DNA of 32,532 nucleotides from assembly GCF_002938425.1 (NCBI RefSeq), contig NZ_POQU01000041.1, forward strand, positions 1 through 32,532. Direction: 5' to 3'. Position numbers and translations under genes: made by a program. This stretch comes from Blastococcus atacamensis (GTDB taxonomy: Bacteria; Actinomycetota; Actinomycetes; Mycobacteriales; Geodermatophilaceae). Below, piece by piece: positions 7,504 to 14,794 of this stretch (its first letter is position 1; each line of letters starts with the position of its first letter). Under the pieces are notes generated by a model that was not told where the DNA came from, searched no databases, and saw only the letters and a list, made by a program, of their open reading frames with translations.

Positions 7504-8297
7504 GCCGGGTGCGCCACCGGCGCGCGACCGGACGCGCCCTCCACCGCGGCGACGAACCGCTCCCGAGCGTCGGCGATGTCGGGGCCGGCCGCGTCGCGGA
7601 GTGCGCGGAGGGCGGCCAGCAGCCGGGGCACCTCGACGAACGGGTCGCGACCGGCCATGTCGGCGGTGAACGACCGGCGCAGGAACGTGAAGTCGGTGCC
7701 CAGCCGCACCAGTTCGGCGGCCAGCAGGTCCCCCGGGACGGGGAAGCCGCCTCCGGGGAGCGTCAGGCCGCCCACGCCGAAGGCCGTGCCGACCTCGGAC
7801 CGCACCGCGTCGACCGTCCCGTCGACGAGCGGGCGGAACAGCTCGGGAGAGCCGCGGTCGATGCGCAGGTCGTTGAGGCCCACGTAGATCCGCGACAGCG
7901 GGCGCGCGGCCAGCTCGGCGGCCCGGTCCACGGCGTCCTGGGTCTCGATCAGAATTCCCAGGCCGCACCGCCCCGCGACCGCCTCGAGCGTCCGGTCGAC
8001 CTCCTCGGCGGTGCGGACCATCGGCAGCAGGATCTCGTCGGCGCCGCGGCGGACGGCCTCGTCGACCTCATCCGCCGTCCATGGCCCGGCCCCGTTGATC
8101 CGGCAGAGCACCCGCCCGGAGGTCGCGGCGCGCACGGCCGAGAGGTCGTCGGCGGTGTCGGCGTTGACCTGCGTCCCCTCCCCCGCCTGCCGGCGCAGCT
8201 TGCCGCGGTTCTCCCAGTCGACGACGACGCCTGCCGCACCCGCGGCCACGACGTCGGCGCCCCAGCGCGGGTCGACGGTGAAGAGGAACAGGTCCAT
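7500..8297 (-). CDS. HpcH/HpaI (CitE-like) aldolase
   Basis: A 265-residue TIM-barrel protein of the HpcH/HpaI aldolase / citrate lyase beta family, which makes or breaks C-C bonds next to an oxo-acid carboxylate using a divalent metal. Visible motifs: VVVDWEN (strand 2, CitE-like), LCRINGAG (substrate Arg), LILIET-type GILIETQDAV (metal Glu) and YVGLNDLRID (metal Asp). First gene of an operon with an epimerase and a GT2 enzyme, so the substrate is more likely a sugar acid or polysaccharide precursor than citrate (inference). ATG 8297 has no ribosome site but a TAAGCT -10 element 7 nt upstream, so the transcript is probably leaderless. An IdeR-like box overlaps that promoter. Confidence 0.85.
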   Translation of the reverse strand: MDLFLFTVDPRWGADVVAAGAAGVVVDWENRGKLRRQAGEGTQVNADTADDLSAVRAATSGRVLCRINGAGPWTADEVDEAVRRGADEILLPMVRTAEEVDRTLEAVAGRCGLGILIETQDAVDRAAELAARPLSRIYVGLNDLRIDRGSPELFRPLVDGTVDAVRSEVGTAFGVGGLTLPGGGFPVPGDLLAAELVRLGTDFTFLRRSFTADMAGRDPFVEVPRLLAALRALRDAAGPDIADARERFVAAVEGASGRAPVAHPA

Positions 8298-8307
8298 GCC
8301 GGGCAGC

Positions 8308-8326
8308 TTAGGCTTTCCTAACCCTT
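8308..8326 (-). promoter_or_regulatory. IdeR/DtxR-like iron box over aldolase operon promoter
   Basis: On the minus strand the site reads AAGGGTTAGGAAAGCCTAA, about 13 of 19 positions matching the IdeR/DtxR consensus TTAGGTTAGSCTAACCTAA. Its last bases run into TAAGCT (8305-8310), a TANNNT -10 element 7 nt before the ATG at 8297. A repressor bound here would block the promoter of the aldolase-epimerase-GT2 operon. A second such box precedes the iron importer. Confidence 0.45.
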
Positions 8327-8352
8327 GAGTGAGAGCGGGGCCCAGCGCGTCG

Positions 8353-9417
8353 TCACACGACGGGTTCGGGAACCGGCCCGTCAGCGGCCGCCGGGTAGGC
8401 CAGAGCCGATCCGGTCACCTCGATGGCGACCTGCTCCCCGACCGCCGGGAGGTCCACCCCGCCCAGCCGTGCGGCGACGCTCCCGCCCCCGGGCAGGTCC
8501 AGCCGGACCCGAGAGTCGTGCCCGTAGAAGTCCACCGCGCTGACGCGGGCGGTCAGCGCGGCCGGGGTCGGCGCGACCAGCCGCAACTGCTCGGGCCGCA
8601 GCAGGATCCGGGCCGGGCCGTCGGGCTGCGCGCCCGTCACGGCGAGGTCGCCGAGCACGCAGCGGGCCAGCCCGTTCCGGACGTCGGCGTCCAGGACGAC
8701 GGAGTCCCCGACGAAGGCGGCCACGTCGAGGTCCGTCGGCTGCCGGTACAGGGTCCGCGGGTCGGTGAGCTGGACCAGGTGCCCGCCGCGCAGCACGGCC
8801 ACCTGGTCGGCCATCGACAGCGCCTCCGCCTGGTCGTGGGTGACCAGCACCGCGGTCGCCCCGGTCGCGGCCAGCGCCGTCGAGACCGCCTGCCGGGTTT
8901 CCTCCCGGAGGCCGGCGTCGAGCGAGGAGAACGGCTCGTCGAGCAGCACCAGCGAGGGCTCGGGTGCCAGGGCGCGGGCCAGGGCGACGCGCTGCTGCTG
9001 CCCACCGGAGAGCTGGTTCGGGGAGCGGTCGGCGAGGTCGCCGTCCAGGCCGACGAGGGCCAGCAGCTCGCGCACCCGGGTCCGGTCCGAGCGCAGCCGC
9101 CGCGGCAGGCCGAAGGTGACGTTCCCGGTGACGCTCAGGTGCGGGAACAGCCCGCCCTCCTGCGGCACGAACCCGATCCCCCGCTTGGGAGCCGGCACGC
9201 CGCGTCCGGCGCCCACCACGATGCGGTCGCCCAGCGCGACGACGCCGCGGTCGGGGTCGTCGAAGCCGGCCACCAGCCGCAGCAGCGTCGTCTTGCCGCA
9301 GCCCGAGGGGCCGAGCAGCGCGGTGAGGCTGCCGGCCGGCACGTGCAGGTCGATGCCGTCCAGCACCTGGGTGGCGCCGTAGGCCTTGGTCAGGCCGGTC
9401 ACGGTCAGGGAGCTCAT
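8353..9417 (-). CDS. fbpC: Ferric iron ABC transporter ATPase
   Basis: A 354-residue ABC ATPase. Walker [10 protein letters not shown] (36-44), a Q-loop in [14 protein letters not shown] (83-96), signature LSGGQQQR (136-143), Walker B LVLLDEP (156-162) and the switch His in THDQAEAL (193-200) are all intact. Residues about 235-354 form a TOBE-type C-terminal domain, as in FbpC/AfuC/PotA. It powers the importer made with the fused permease and the lipoprotein upstream. Its ATG overlaps the permease stop by 4 nt. The symbol is by analogy with the Fbp/Sfu/Afu systems; the iron assignment rests on the binding protein and the iron box. Confidence 0.9.
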   Translation of the reverse strand: MSSLTVTGLTKAYGATQVLDGIDLHVPAGSLTALLGPSGCGKTTLLRLVAGFDDPDRGVVALGDRIVVGAGRGVPAPKRGIGFVPQEGGLFPHLSVTGNVTFGLPRRLRSDRTRVRELLALVGLDGDLADRSPNQLSGGQQQRVALARALAPEPSLVLLDEPFSSLDAGLREETRQAVSTALAATGATAVLVTHDQAEALSMADQVAVLRGGHLVQLTDPRTLYRQPTDLDVAAFVGDSVVLDADVRNGLARCVLGDLAVTGAQPDGPARILLRPEQLRLVAPTPAALTARVSAVDFYGHDSRVRLDLPGGGSVAARLGGVDLPAVGEQVAIEVTGSALAYPAAADGPVPEPVV

Positions 9418-10931
9418 GTGGTCAGACCTCGTCGGGTGTCGCGGGAGAGCAGCACGGTCGCCGGCGCCGAGAGCAGCACCATGACCAGGGCGTAGGGAGC
9501 GGCCGCCCCGTACTCCAGGGCACTGCTCGCCGACCAGAACGCCGTGGCGAGCGTGGACGTTCCGGTGGGCGCGAGCAGCAGGGTCGCGGTCAGCTCGGTG
9601 ACCACGGCCAGGAACACCAGCGCCGCGCCGGCACCCAGGCCGGGGGCGAGCAGCGGCAGGGTGACCCGGCGCAGCCGGTCGGCGCCGGCGGAGCCCAGGG
9701 AGGCGGCGACGTCGTCGTAGAGCGGCGGGAACTGCTCCACGGCCGCCCGCACGGTCACGATCGCCCGGGGCAGGAAGAGGATCGCATAGGCGACCAGCAG
9801 CACCGGCACGGTTTGGTAGAGCCACGGCGTCGCGCGGATGCTCAGGGTCACGAGCGCCAGGGCGACGACGATGCCCGGCACCGAGCTGCCCACGTAGGCG
9901 GCCCGCTCGAGAAGCGTTGCGAGCCGGCCGCGGGCGCGCACGGCGAGCCAGCCGACCGGCAGCGCCATGGCGGTGGTCAGGGCGGCGGCCGCCGCGGCGA
10001 GGACGAGGGTGGTGCCAGTGGTGGCGGCCAGGTCGCCCCCGTCCAGGCCGGCCGAGGCGCCGCTGCCCAGCCAGTACGCCAGGCTCCCCAGCGGCACCAG
10101 GAGGGCCAGGCCGACGAGTGCGGCGAGCCCCAGCAGCGCCGGCGCGGTGAACCAGCGCAGCGCGACCGGGCGCACCGGCCGGGCCGCGCCGCGGCCACTG
10201 CCGGCGAAGCCGCGGGAGCCGCGCAGCCGCAGCTCGGCGAGCAGCAGGACCAGGCACAGCAGCACCAGGACACCGGCGAGCATGGTGGCGCCGGGCCCGT
10301 TGAACGTGGCCCGGTACTGGTCGTAGATGGCCGTGGTGAAGGTCGGGTAGCGCAGCATCTGCAGGGCACCGAACTCGGCGAGCAGGTGCAGCGCGACCAG
10401 CAGGCTGCCGCCGAGCAGCGCCACCCGCAGCTGCGGCAGCTGCACCCGGCGGAACACCGCCCAGCCCGACAGCCCGAGCCCGTGAGCGGTCTCCTCCAGC
10501 GCCGGGTCCAGGCCGCGGAAGGCCGCGACCGCGGGCAGGTAGACGAACGGGAAGTAGGACAGCGACACCACCAGCAGTGCGCCGGCGTAGGTGTCCAGGC
10601 CGGGCAGCAGCGAGATCCAGGCGTAGCTGTTGACGAACGCCGGCACCGCCAGGGGCGCGACCAGGAGCACGTGCCAGAGCTTCCGGCCGGGCACCGAGGA
10701 GCGCTCCACCAGCCAGGCCGCTCCCACCCCGAGGACGCCGCAGACCGCCACCGTGCCCAGGACCAGCCGGGTGGTGTTCCACAGCAGCTCGCCGACGCGC
10801 GGGCGCAGCACCAGCTCGCGGATGCCGGTCCAGCCGACGTCGAGGGTGTACCCGGCGATGTAGCCCAGCGGCAGCAGCGCCAGCGCCGCGACGCAGGCGG
10901 CCAGCGCGAGGGTCACCGGAGCCCGTCGCAA
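9414..10931 (-). CDS. fbpB: Ferric iron ABC transporter permease (two fused halves)
   Basis: A 505-residue permease with two MetI-like halves in one chain, as in FbpB/SfuB. Each half carries a coupling-helix EAA-type motif: GLDPALEETAHGLGLSGWAV in the first, and DDVAASLGSAGADRLRRV in the second. About twelve transmembrane segments are visible. The start is uncertain. TTG 10931 (giving MRRAPVTLAL) and GTG 10916 are the only standard starts before the first helix. However, the frame remains strongly coding-like right up to a CTG at 11021 that overlaps the lipoprotein stop, so a CTG start is possible. Its stop overlaps the ATPase start. Middle gene of the iron importer operon. Confidence 0.88.
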   Translation of the reverse strand: MRRAPVTLALAACVAALALLPLGYIAGYTLDVGWTGIRELVLRPRVGELLWNTTRLVLGTVAVCGVLGVGAAWLVERSSVPGRKLWHVLLVAPLAVPAFVNSYAWISLLPGLDTYAGALLVVSLSYFPFVYLPAVAAFRGLDPALEETAHGLGLSGWAVFRRVQLPQLRVALLGGSLLVALHLLAEFGALQMLRYPTFTTAIYDQYRATFNGPGATMLAGVLVLLCLVLLLAELRLRGSRGFAGSGRGAARPVRPVALRWFTAPALLGLAALVGLALLVPLGSLAYWLGSGASAGLDGGDLAATTGTTLVLAAAAAALTTAMALPVGWLAVRARGRLATLLERAAYVGSSVPGIVVALALVTLSIRATPWLYQTVPVLLVAYAILFLPRAIVTVRAAVEQFPPLYDDVAASLGSAGADRLRRVTLPLLAPGLGAGAALVFLAVVTELTATLLLAPTGTSTLATAFWSASSALEYGAAAPYALVMVLLSAPATVLLSRDTRRGLTT

Positions 10932-11017
10932 CCGCCGTCGGCCCGCGGGCGCGCCGGAGCCCCGGGGGTCCGGCGCGGCCGGCGTCCCGGGGCTCGAGGG
11001 GCGGAGAACGGGAGCGG

Positions 11018-12037
11018 TCAGAGCAGGCCCGCTTCCTGCATCAGCTCGGTGACCGTGGGGGCATCCAAGCCGCTGGGGTCGACGGCAGGCGCGCCCAGCT
11101 CCTCCAGCGGCGGGAGCTCCTCCGCGGAGGCGGTGCCGGTCCCGACGGCGTACTCGAGGGCCGAGCTCGACGCCAGCTTCTCCTGCGCGGCGGTCGCGGT
11201 CAGGTAGGCGACCAGGCGCTGGGCCTGCTCCTTCTGGTCGGAGGAGGCGAGCACCCCCGCCCCGGAGACGCTGACGAAGGCACCGGGGTCCTGGTTGCCG
11301 AAGTAGTGCAGCCGGGCGTCGTCGCCGACGAGCCCGCCCTCGGCCTGATCGCGGTACCAGTAGTAGTGGTACATGACCCCGAGATCGACCTGTGCCTCGT
11401 CCACGGCCTTCATGACCGCGGTGTTGCTGGCGTAGATCTCGGCGTTGCGCTCGAGCCCTTCCAGCCACGCGCGGGTGGCCTCCTCGCCCTCCAGGGCGAG
11501 CACCGCGCTGACGATGGCCTGGAAGTCCGCGCCTCCGGCGGCGATGCCGACCCGGCCCTCGTACTCGGGCTCGGCCAGCTCGAGGATGGAGGCGGGCAGC
11601 TCGGCCTCGGGGACCTTCTCGGGGTTGTAGGCCAGCACGGTGGAGCGGGCGGCGAAGCCCACCCAGTTCCCCGTCGAGGCCCGGTACTGCTCCCCCACCT
11701 GGCCCAGGGTCTTCTCGTCCAAGGGGGCCAGCAGGCCCTCGCGGTCGACGACGCCGATGGCGGGGCTGTTCTCGGTGAGGAAGACGTCGGCCGGGGACGC
11801 CTCGCCCTCCTCGATGATCTGGTTGGCCAGCTCGGAGTCGTTCGCGTCGCGGAACTCCAGCTCGATCCCGGTCTCCTCGGTGAAGTCCTCGAGCATCGTC
11901 CGGACCAGGCTCTCGTGCTGGGCGCTGTAGACGGTGAGCGTGTCGGCGTCCGAGCCGGCGGAACCGCACCCGCTCAGGGCCGAGGCGAGGGTGAGGGTGG
12001 AGACGACACCGGCGGTCGCGCGCCCGAGCCTGGTCAC
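11018..12037 (-). CDS. fbpA: Iron(III) ABC transporter substrate-binding lipoprotein
   Basis: A 339-residue periplasmic-binding-type lipoprotein. The N-terminus has charged residues, a hydrophobic stretch and the lipobox LSGC (21-24), with Cys24 as lipidation site. The mature protein begins with LTVYSAQHESLV and contains FRDANDSELANQI and YHYYWYRDQA, whose paired tyrosines are the Fe(III)-coordinating motif of FbpA/IdiA/SfuA proteins. SGAGVLASS near the C-terminus also fits the family. Start GTG 12037 has a strong GAAGGAGG ribosome site. It is the first gene of the importer operon and lies directly downstream of an IdeR-like box, which supports ferric iron as substrate. Confidence 0.92.
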   Translation of the reverse strand: MTRLGRATAGVVSTLTLASALSGCGSAGSDADTLTVYSAQHESLVRTMLEDFTEETGIELEFRDANDSELANQIIEEGEASPADVFLTENSPAIGVVDREGLLAPLDEKTLGQVGEQYRASTGNWVGFAARSTVLAYNPEKVPEAELPASILELAEPEYEGRVGIAAGGADFQAIVSAVLALEGEEATRAWLEGLERNAEIYASNTAVMKAVDEAQVDLGVMYHYYWYRDQAEGGLVGDDARLHYFGNQDPGAFVSVSGAGVLASSDQKEQAQRLVAYLTATAAQEKLASSSALEYAVGTGTASAEELPPLEELGAPAVDPSGLDAPTVTELMQEAGLL

Positions 12038-12056
12038 GTGTGCGTTCCTCCTTCAA

Positions 12057-12075
12057 GTAGGCAAGGCACACCTAA
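12057..12075 (-). promoter_or_regulatory. IdeR/DtxR-like iron box before iron importer
   Basis: The minus strand reads TTAGGTGTGCCTTGCCTAC, about 13 of 19 positions fitting the IdeR/DtxR consensus. It ends in TACTTG, a plausible -10 element, and lies 20 nt before the start of the substrate-binding lipoprotein. Iron-loaded IdeR would repress the importer when iron is plentiful. Confidence 0.65.
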
Positions 12076-12138
12076 GCATGCCTGCCCCTCGCCACTGCCG
12101 GCGGAGGGCCCGTCGACGCGAGCTCGCGCCGCAGGAGG

Positions 12139-12366
12139 TCAGCTCGCGTCGGGGCGGAGCTCACGCGGGTCCGGCGTCCGGAACGGCGGATCGTCCGCTC
12201 CCGCGGCGGCCGGGGACGCGGCGGTGCCCTCCTCCGGGCGGTCCGGTTCCTCCCCGCCCACCCCGAAGCCCTCGGCCGGCGGAGGCGCTCCCGCGCCGGG
12301 GTCGGCGGCCGGGATGCCCTCGTCGGGGCGACCGAGGTGCGGTTCGAAGGGGCTCGACATCGACAT
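12139..12366 (-). CDS. Small disordered Pro/Ala-rich protein
   Basis: A 75-residue acidic, Pro/Gly/Ala-rich protein with almost no hydrophobic residues (starting MSMSSPFEPHLGRPDEGIPA). It is almost certainly intrinsically disordered, and I recognise no domain. ATG 12366 has GGGGAGA upstream. It is monocistronic and followed by the iron box of the importer operon. Small proteins of this composition are common and poorly conserved in related actinobacteria. It could be a spurious ORF, but the start context and the spacing favour a gene. Confidence 0.5.
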   Translation of the reverse strand: MSMSSPFEPHLGRPDEGIPAADPGAGAPPPAEGFGVGGEEPDRPEEGTAASPAAAGADDPPFRTPDPRELRPDAS

Positions 12367-12462
12367 GGGTCTCCCCTACCCCACGGGTCGACGCCGACCC
12401 GGTCCGGAGGGCCGGCGTTCGGCCGACCGACGGCCGCCGATCGGTCACCGGCCACCCTGGGT

Positions 12463-12468
12463 TAGAAC
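12463..12468 (+). promoter_or_regulatory. -10 element for leaderless ElaA-like transcript
   Basis: TAGAAC, followed by exactly 6 nt and then the ATG at 12475, without a Shine-Dalgarno sequence. It differs from TANNNT only in the last base. Confidence 0.4.
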
Positions 12469-12474
12469 TCCTCC

Positions 12475-12921
12475 ATGACCGACGCCGAGCCGCGCCTGCG
12501 CCGCGCCGCCTTCGCCGACCTCACCCCGTTCGAGGTCTACCGGCTCTGCCGGTTGCGGGTCGACGTCTTCGTCGTCGAGCAGCAGTGCCCCTATCCCGAG
12601 CTGGACGGGCGGGACCTGGAGCCGGCCACCGAGCACCTCTGGTTCGAGGCGGACGGCGACGTCCTGGCGACGATCCGCGTCCTGGACGACGACGGGAGCC
12701 GGGCCATCGGGCGGGTGGCCACCGCCGGTAGCGCCCGGAGCCGGGGCCTGGCGGCCCGCCTGATCGAGACGGCGCTGGAGAGCTACGGGGACGGGCCGCT
12801 CACGCTCGGTGCGCAGGCCCACCTCGAGGACTGGTACACCCGATTCGGCTTCCGGCGCAGCGGTCCCGGCTACCTCGAGGACGGCATCCCCCACGTGCCG
12901 ATGCGGCGCGAGCCGGCATGA
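12475..12921 (+). CDS. elaA: ElaA-type GNAT acetyltransferase
   Basis: A 148-residue GNAT-fold N-acetyltransferase of the ElaA group. The family's opening is clear: FEVYRLCRLRVDVFVVEQQCPYPELDG, with DGRDLEPATEHLW following. The acetyl-CoA loop (motif A) is RVATAGSARSRGLAARLIE, and the C-terminal YTRFGFRRSGPGYLEDGIPHVPM matches the ElaA end. Substrate unknown. Probably leaderless. Its stop overlaps the next gene's start by 4 nt (ATGA), so the two are coupled. The symbol is by family resemblance. Confidence 0.88.
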   Translation: MTDAEPRLRRAAFADLTPFEVYRLCRLRVDVFVVEQQCPYPELDGRDLEPATEHLWFEADGDVLATIRVLDDDGSRAIGRVATAGSARSRGLAARLIETALESYGDGPLTLGAQAHLEDWYTRFGFRRSGPGYLEDGIPHVPMRREPA

Positions 12922-13235
12922 CCGCCGAGGACGCGCGGACCCTCCGGGCCGCCGCCGACCGGCTGGAGGACCTGGCCGCACGGACCACACCCGGCGACTG
13001 GCGGGGAGGTGGGCTGCTCGCCAGCCGTCCGGAGGTGATCGCGCACGCGCCCGACGGGAGCACCGAGCACGTGGCGGAGGCCCGCGCGGCGACGGCGGCC
13101 TGGATCACGGCAATCTCCCCCGCCGTCGCGGGGCCCTTGACGGCCTGGCTGCGCGCGACCGCCGACTCCCCTGCGCCTGACCGCTCCGCCGTCGCGGTGG
13201 CCCGTGTGCTGCTCGGCCGACTGCCCCGGCCCTGA
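12918..13235 (+). CDS. Small conserved actinobacterial protein, unknown function
   Basis: A 105-residue helical protein. An N-terminal helix (EDARTLRAAADRLEDLAA) leads to TTPGDWRGGGLLASRPEVIAH, a beta-like section seen in small actinobacterial hypothetical proteins, then an Ala-rich helical C-terminus. I do not recognise a named family. It is translationally coupled to the ElaA-like gene by a 4-nt overlap and ends just before a strong hairpin. Confidence 0.75.
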   Translation: MTAEDARTLRAAADRLEDLAARTTPGDWRGGGLLASRPEVIAHAPDGSTEHVAEARAATAAWITAISPAVAGPLTAWLRATADSPAPDRSAVAVARVLLGRLPRP

Positions 13236-13240
13236 GACGG

Positions 13241-13274
13241 CGAGTGCCCCGCCGGCGGACCGGCGGGGCACTCG
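13241..13274. terminator. Strong bidirectional terminator hairpin
   Basis: A perfect 15-bp GC-rich stem (13241-13255 with 13260-13274) around a CGGA loop, without a T-run. It lies 5 nt after the stop of the plus-strand gene and 14 nt past the presumed original stop (13289) of the minus-strand gene, the usual place for a shared terminator between convergent genes. Confidence 0.7.
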
Positions 13275-13288
13275 TGGACCAGACGAGA

Positions 13289-13572
13289 TCAGGCGGGCTC
13301 GCGCAGTGGACCGTGCCGTCCTCGTCATCGCCGGGAGGGCCGTACCAGAGTGCGGACGATGCGCTGGCGAAGTCGAGGCAGACCTCCTGCTCCATGAACT
13401 CGTCGTAGGTCATCTCGTCCTTCTCGATCCCCACGACCTTGTTCTCGGCCTCGTCCGACCCGCAGTCGACGGTCTCGACGTCCTCGCCGCCGAAGCCGCC
13501 GCACCACGGGCCCCAGCCGCATCCGCCGTGATTCCGCGTGCCTCTGCCCGGTCCGGGGTAGGGGCCGGACAT
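13289..13572 (-). pseudogene. Damaged fragment of an LppU-like small Cys-rich protein
   Basis: The reading frame from ATG 13572 gives a Gly/Pro-rich start (SGPYPGPGRGTRNHGG) and then DVETVDCGSDEAENKVVG, a cysteine, ALWYGP and TVHC. These Cys spacings resemble the repeat domain of LppU/SCO3897-type actinobacterial membrane or lipoproteins. The membrane segment such proteins have between the Pro-rich tail and the Cys domain is missing. Past TVHCA the frame has no stop and runs through the terminator and antisense into the next gene, to 13105. One extra base near 13300 would instead give a stop at 13289, just before the hairpin. The start codon also overlaps that of the divergent hotdog gene by 2 nt. 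Family resemblance is tentative. Confidence 0.45.
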
Positions 13573-13954
13573 GGGTGACGACGTGGCCACGGGTGGGTTC
13601 GCCGAACGACTGGGAGCGCGACCGGAGGCCGCCGAGGACGGCTCGGCCCGGCTCGGGTTCGAGGCGACCGAGGAGCACCTCAACGCCGCGGGCACGCTGC
13701 ACGGCGGTGTCCTGGCGACGCTCGTGGACACCGCGATGGGACTGGCCGTGCGCACCACCACCGACGACGGCGAGGTGCCGGCGACCAGTCAGCTGACCGT
13801 CACCTACCTGCGCCCGGGCAAGCCGGGGCGGGTGGAGGCGACGGCGCGGCTGCGGACCCGTGGCGAACACCTCACCGTCTGCGAGGCCGACGTCGAGCAG
13901 GACGGGAAGTGCCTGGTGCACGCCGTCGCCACGTTCGCCCTGCTGCAGCGCTGA
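13571..13954 (+). CDS. Hotdog-fold thioesterase (PaaI type)
   Basis: A 127-residue acyl-CoA thioesterase of the PaaI/4HBT superfamily. The motif NAAGTLHGGVLATLVDTAMG carries the catalytic-site HGG and the Asp on the hot-dog helix; TSQLTVTYLRPGKPG and the closing FALLQR complete the domain at the normal length. It hydrolyses an acyl-CoA in the cytosol; the acyl group is unknown. Start ATG 13571 has TAGGGG 6 nt upstream, consistent with a leaderless mRNA. The same bases form part of the opposite-strand ATG. Confidence 0.88.
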   Translation: MGDDVATGGFAERLGARPEAAEDGSARLGFEATEEHLNAAGTLHGGVLATLVDTAMGLAVRTTTDDGEVPATSQLTVTYLRPGKPGRVEATARLRTRGEHLTVCEADVEQDGKCLVHAVATFALLQR

Positions 13955-13977
13955 GCCCGCGGGTGGAGCATCGGCCC

Positions 13978-14259
13978 ATGACCACTGCTACCTGGAACGG
14001 CGCCGTGATCGCCGAGTCCGACGACATCGTCACCGTCGAGGGCAACGCCTACTTCCCGCTGGAGTCCGTCCGCGAGGGCGTCCTGCGCCCGTCGGACACC
14101 TCCACGGTGTGCCCGTGGAAGGGGACGGCGTCCTACTTCGGCCTGGAGGTCGACGGCGAGGTCAAGGCCGACGCCGCCTGGACGTATCCGGAGCCGAAGG
14201 ACGCCGCGAAGGAGATCACCGGCCGGGTCGCCTTCTGGAAGGGCGTCGAGGTCCGCTGA
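13978..14259 (+). CDS. DUF427 family protein
   Basis: A 93-residue protein covering the whole DUF427 domain: TATWNGAVIAESDD, VEGNAYFPLESV, DTSTVCPWKGTASYF (the conserved CPWKG), AAWTYPEPKDAAKEI and VAFWKGVEV. The fold is a small beta barrel, and no biochemical function is established. ATG 13978 follows GGTGGAG. It lies 24 nt after the thioesterase, so the two are probably co-transcribed. Confidence 0.93.
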   Translation: MTTATWNGAVIAESDDIVTVEGNAYFPLESVREGVLRPSDTSTVCPWKGTASYFGLEVDGEVKADAAWTYPEPKDAAKEITGRVAFWKGVEVR

Positions 14260-14268
14260 CCCGCCCGC

Positions 14269-14679
14269 TCAGCGAGCGGGGCGGGAGCCGGCGAGCTCGC
14301 GGGCGGAGGCCGCGGCCTCGGCGTCCAGCTGGGAGGCGACCGACTCGGTGTAGGTGTCCCAGGCCTGCTGCGGGGTGACGTCCAGGGCGGCGGCGATCTG
14401 CTCCCAGTCCGCACCACCGCGCAGCGCGGCGCGGATGCCCACCAGCTGGCTGTCGTGCGCCTTGCGGGAGACCACCTCGCCGAGGGCGAGCAGCTCCAGC
14501 GACTCGTGGACGTCGAGCTGGGTCTGGTCGTGCAGGAGTGAGGTCCAGGAGTCCGCGTCGTCGTCCCGCACGGTGTTGAGGGCGGTGTCGCCGTTGTCGC
14601 GTCGGCTGAGGAAGTCCAGCCGGGTCGCGGCCGTCGTCAGCGAGAACTCCGCCTCGAGGGCTCGGGGTGTGATGCTCAT
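14269..14679 (-). CDS. Hypothetical protein with HTH-like segment
   Basis: A 136-residue mostly helical protein. The segment RGGADWEQIAAALDVTPQQAWDTY (about 87-110) has the helix-turn-helix pattern seen in small actinobacterial proteins (GGA-W-xIA-ALGV-xxQ-A). I recognise no named family, and the acidic rest of the protein argues against strong DNA binding. It converges with the DUF427 gene 9 nt away. A GTTT/GGGGAA pair just upstream (14689-14715) is a candidate alternative-sigma promoter, leaving a very short leader. Confidence 0.75.
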   Translation of the reverse strand: MSITPRALEAEFSLTTAATRLDFLSRRDNGDTALNTVRDDDADSWTSLLHDQTQLDVHESLELLALGEVVSRKAHDSQLVGIRAALRGGADWEQIAAALDVTPQQAWDTYTESVASQLDAEAAASARELAGSRPAR

Positions 14680-14688
14680 GCCTCAGGC

Positions 14689-14715
14689 TTCCCCGGTCTC
14701 CTCGGCGTGGCAAAC
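14689..14715 (-). promoter_or_regulatory. Candidate sigma-B/SigF-type promoter
   Basis: On the minus strand: GTTT (14715-14712), a 17-nt spacer, and GGGGAA (14694-14689), 9 nt before the ATG at 14679. It shares GTTTGCC and GACCGGGGAAG with the site at 17097-17124, although the genes are unrelated. Confidence 0.4.
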
Positions 14716-14741
14716 CCCGAGGACGCGCGATCCTGAGCACG

Positions 14742-14779
14742 CGGAGGGCCCGCACCCCTGATGGGATGCGGGCCCTCCG
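14742..14779. terminator. Hairpin terminator after ferritin-like gene
   Basis: A 13-bp perfect GC-rich stem (14742-14754 with 14767-14779), extended inward past one mismatch by three more pairs around a TGAT loop. It begins 15 nt beyond the stop of the minus-strand ferritin-like gene. No T-run. Confidence 0.7.
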
Positions 14780-14794
14780 GGCGTGGCGCGGGTG

